DNA from: CAYMJK01 sp043101635
GTDB taxonomy: Bacteria; Planctomycetota; Phycisphaerae; Phycisphaerales; UBA1924
Direction: 5' to 3'
NCBI GenBank assembly: GCA_043101635.1
Contig: JBICIE010000063.1
Span: forward strand, 1-7,220
Length of the DNA stretch: 7,220 nucleotides
Position numbers and translations under genes: made by a program. Of the stretch, positions 6,163 to 7,220 are shown piece after piece. Every line of letters begins with the position of its first letter. Within the stretch, counting starts at the first letter, position 1. The notes under the pieces are model-generated. The model did not search any database. It saw nothing but the letters and a program-made list of their open reading frames with translations, and was not told where the DNA came from.

Positions 6163-7220
6163 TTACCCCGCCACCTGCGTCTCCCCCGTCTTCTCAAACG
6201 TGAAGCTCTTGCCCTGGAAGTCCACCAGCACGCGGTCGCCGGGCCCCAGGTCGCCGGCGAGGATGCGGCTGGCGAGCGGGTTCTCGATGCGCTGCTGGAT
6301 GGCCCGCTTGAGGGGACGGGCGCCGTAGCTGGGGTCCCAGCCTTCGGCGGCAAGCTGCTGCTTGGCCTCGGCGCTCAGTTCGATGGCCATCTCGCGCTCG
6401 GCGAGGCGCTGGCGCAGGCGCTCGAGCTGGATGTCCACGATGGACGCGAGGTTCTCGCGCCCAAGCTGGTGGAAGACCACGACCTCGTCGATGCGGTTGA
6501 GCAGTTCGGGGCGGAAGAAGGGCTGGCGCATGTCCATGTTGAAGCGCGCGCTCAGTTCGCCGGACTCGATGTCCGGGCGCAGGCCCTTGGCATCGAAATC
6601 GGCGCCGGGGCCGCGACGGATGAGGTCGCGCACGGCGGCCTCGATCTCCCAGTCCTCGGCGCCTTGCTCGGTCATCTGCTGGATCTTCTGGCTGCCGAGG
6701 TTGCTGGTCATGACGACGATGGCGTTCTTGAAGTCCACCGTGCGCCCCTGGCCGTCGGTCAGGCGCCCGTCATCGAGCATCTGGAGCAGCACGTTGAAGA
6801 CGTCCTGGTGCGCCTTTTCGATCTCATCCATGAGGATGACGCTGTAGGGGCGACGGCGGACGGCCTCGGTGAGCGCGCCGCCCTCCTCGTAGCCGACGTA
6901 GCCGGGCGGGGCGCCGATCAGCCGGGCGACGGCGTGCTTCTCCATGTACTCGGACATGTCGATGCGCACCATGGCTTCTTCGGTATCGAAGAGGAACTGG
7001 GCCAGCGCCTTGCACGTCTCAGTCTTGCCGACACCGGTCGGGCCGAGGAACAGGAAGCTGCCGATGGGGCGGTTGGGATCGCCGAGGCCGGCGCGGCTGC
7101 GCCGGACGGCGTCGGACACGGCGCGCAGGGCGTCATCCTGCCCCACCACGCGCTGGCGCAGATGGTCCTCCATGCGGGCGAGCTTGTCGCGCTCGCTCTC
7201 GACGAGGCGGGCCACCGGAA
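6163..7220 (-). CDS. clpB: ClpB disaggregase, C-terminal part (gene runs off the right edge)
   Basis: ClpB is the cytoplasmic hexameric AAA+ chaperone that threads aggregated proteins through its pore together with DnaK. The window holds about the last 350 residues, the second ATPase domain and C-terminal domain. The frame is open at the right edge and begins PVARLVESERDKL, matching the ClpB sequence before RVVGQ, so the GTG at 7215 is internal. Visible motifs are Walker A GPTGVGKT (7021-7044), pore loop GYVGY (near 6892-6903), Walker B VILMDE (6823-6840), sensor 1 MTSN, arginine-finger region FFRPELLNRID, and sensor 2 GARPLKRAIQ. Compared with E. coli ClpB there are about 30 extra residues between AAVRDLI and FFRPE (bases about 6529-6621). 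The last residues ETQVAG differ from the RTGAAQPA tail encoded at 4726-4750. All ATPase residues seen are intact. The middle coiled-coil domain that separates ClpB from ClpA/ClpC lies outside the window, but the sequence around the motifs fits ClpB best. Confidence 0.92.
   Translation of the reverse strand, partial: PVARLVESERDKLARMEDHLRQRVVGQDDALRAVSDAVRRSRAGLGDPNRPIGSFLFLGPTGVGKTETCKALAQFLFDTEEAMVRIDMSEYMEKHAVARLIGAPPGYVGYEEGGALTEAVRRRPYSVILMDEIEKAHQDVFNVLLQMLDDGRLTDGQGRTVDFKNAIVVMTSNLGSQKIQQMTEQGAEDWEIEAAVRDLIRRGPGADFDAKGLRPDIESGELSARFNMDMRQPFFRPELLNRIDEVVVFHQLGRENLASIVDIQLERLRQRLAEREMAIELSAEAKQQLAAEGWDPSYGARPLKRAIQQRIENPLASRILAGDLGPGDRVLVDFQGKSFTFEKTGETQVAG
6192..6275 (-). repeat. Direct repeat within clpB, partner of 4752-4835
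   Basis: This 84-bp piece of the clpB 3' end is repeated at an offset of exactly 1440 bases (4752-4835) with six mismatches and no indel. The two copies bracket the Fic gene like the ends of a small inserted cassette. Weaker similarity continues past 6192 toward the stop codon, where the two copies differ by one codon in length. Confidence 0.9.

Overview
The window is a GC-rich bacterial chromosome segment. The gene set and the short 7-base-period GCGAAAA-type tracts between genes resemble what I associate with Planctomycetota (Phycisphaerae-like) genomes. That assignment is from memory and is low confidence; no rRNA or other taxonomic marker is present.

Layout. Bases 1-393 hold no gene. They contain a perfect 115-bp inverted repeat (arms 1-115 and 142-256, 26-base spacer), a heptamer tract, and a cluster of three stem-loops just past the end of the first gene. 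Three genes follow on the minus strand. In transcription order these are a membrane-anchored endonuclease/exonuclease/phosphatase (EEP) protein (3873-2779), a DUF899 thioredoxin-fold protein (2711-2151), and a single-polypeptide fusion of a Vsr-like nuclease domain with a C5-cytosine DNA methyltransferase (2004-394). A second heptamer tract lies directly in front of the fusion gene. Diverging from the EEP gene on the plus strand is a SMI1/KNR4 (SUKH)-like gene (4009-4714) split by a one-base frameshift. The right side carries the end of clpB on the minus strand (6163 to beyond the right edge). Between clpB and the SMI1-like gene sit a class II Fic AMP-transferase gene (6072-4903) and a second, detached copy of the clpB 3' end (4726-4835).

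The two most interesting points are these. (1) The Vsr-methyltransferase fusion keeps the Vsr catalytic acid residues and all main methyltransferase motifs, but all four zinc ligands of classical Vsr are replaced. (2) The Fic gene is bracketed by two clpB 3' ends that match at 78 of 84 positions, with five of the six differences at third codon positions. This looks like a cassette inserted at the clpB terminus that supplied clpB with a replacement tail, which would be a compact insertion strategy. The SMI1-like gene and the Fic gene have lower GC than clpB, in line with an accessory block between EEP and clpB.

Limits: no database search or alignment program was used. Family calls rest on motifs read directly from the translations.
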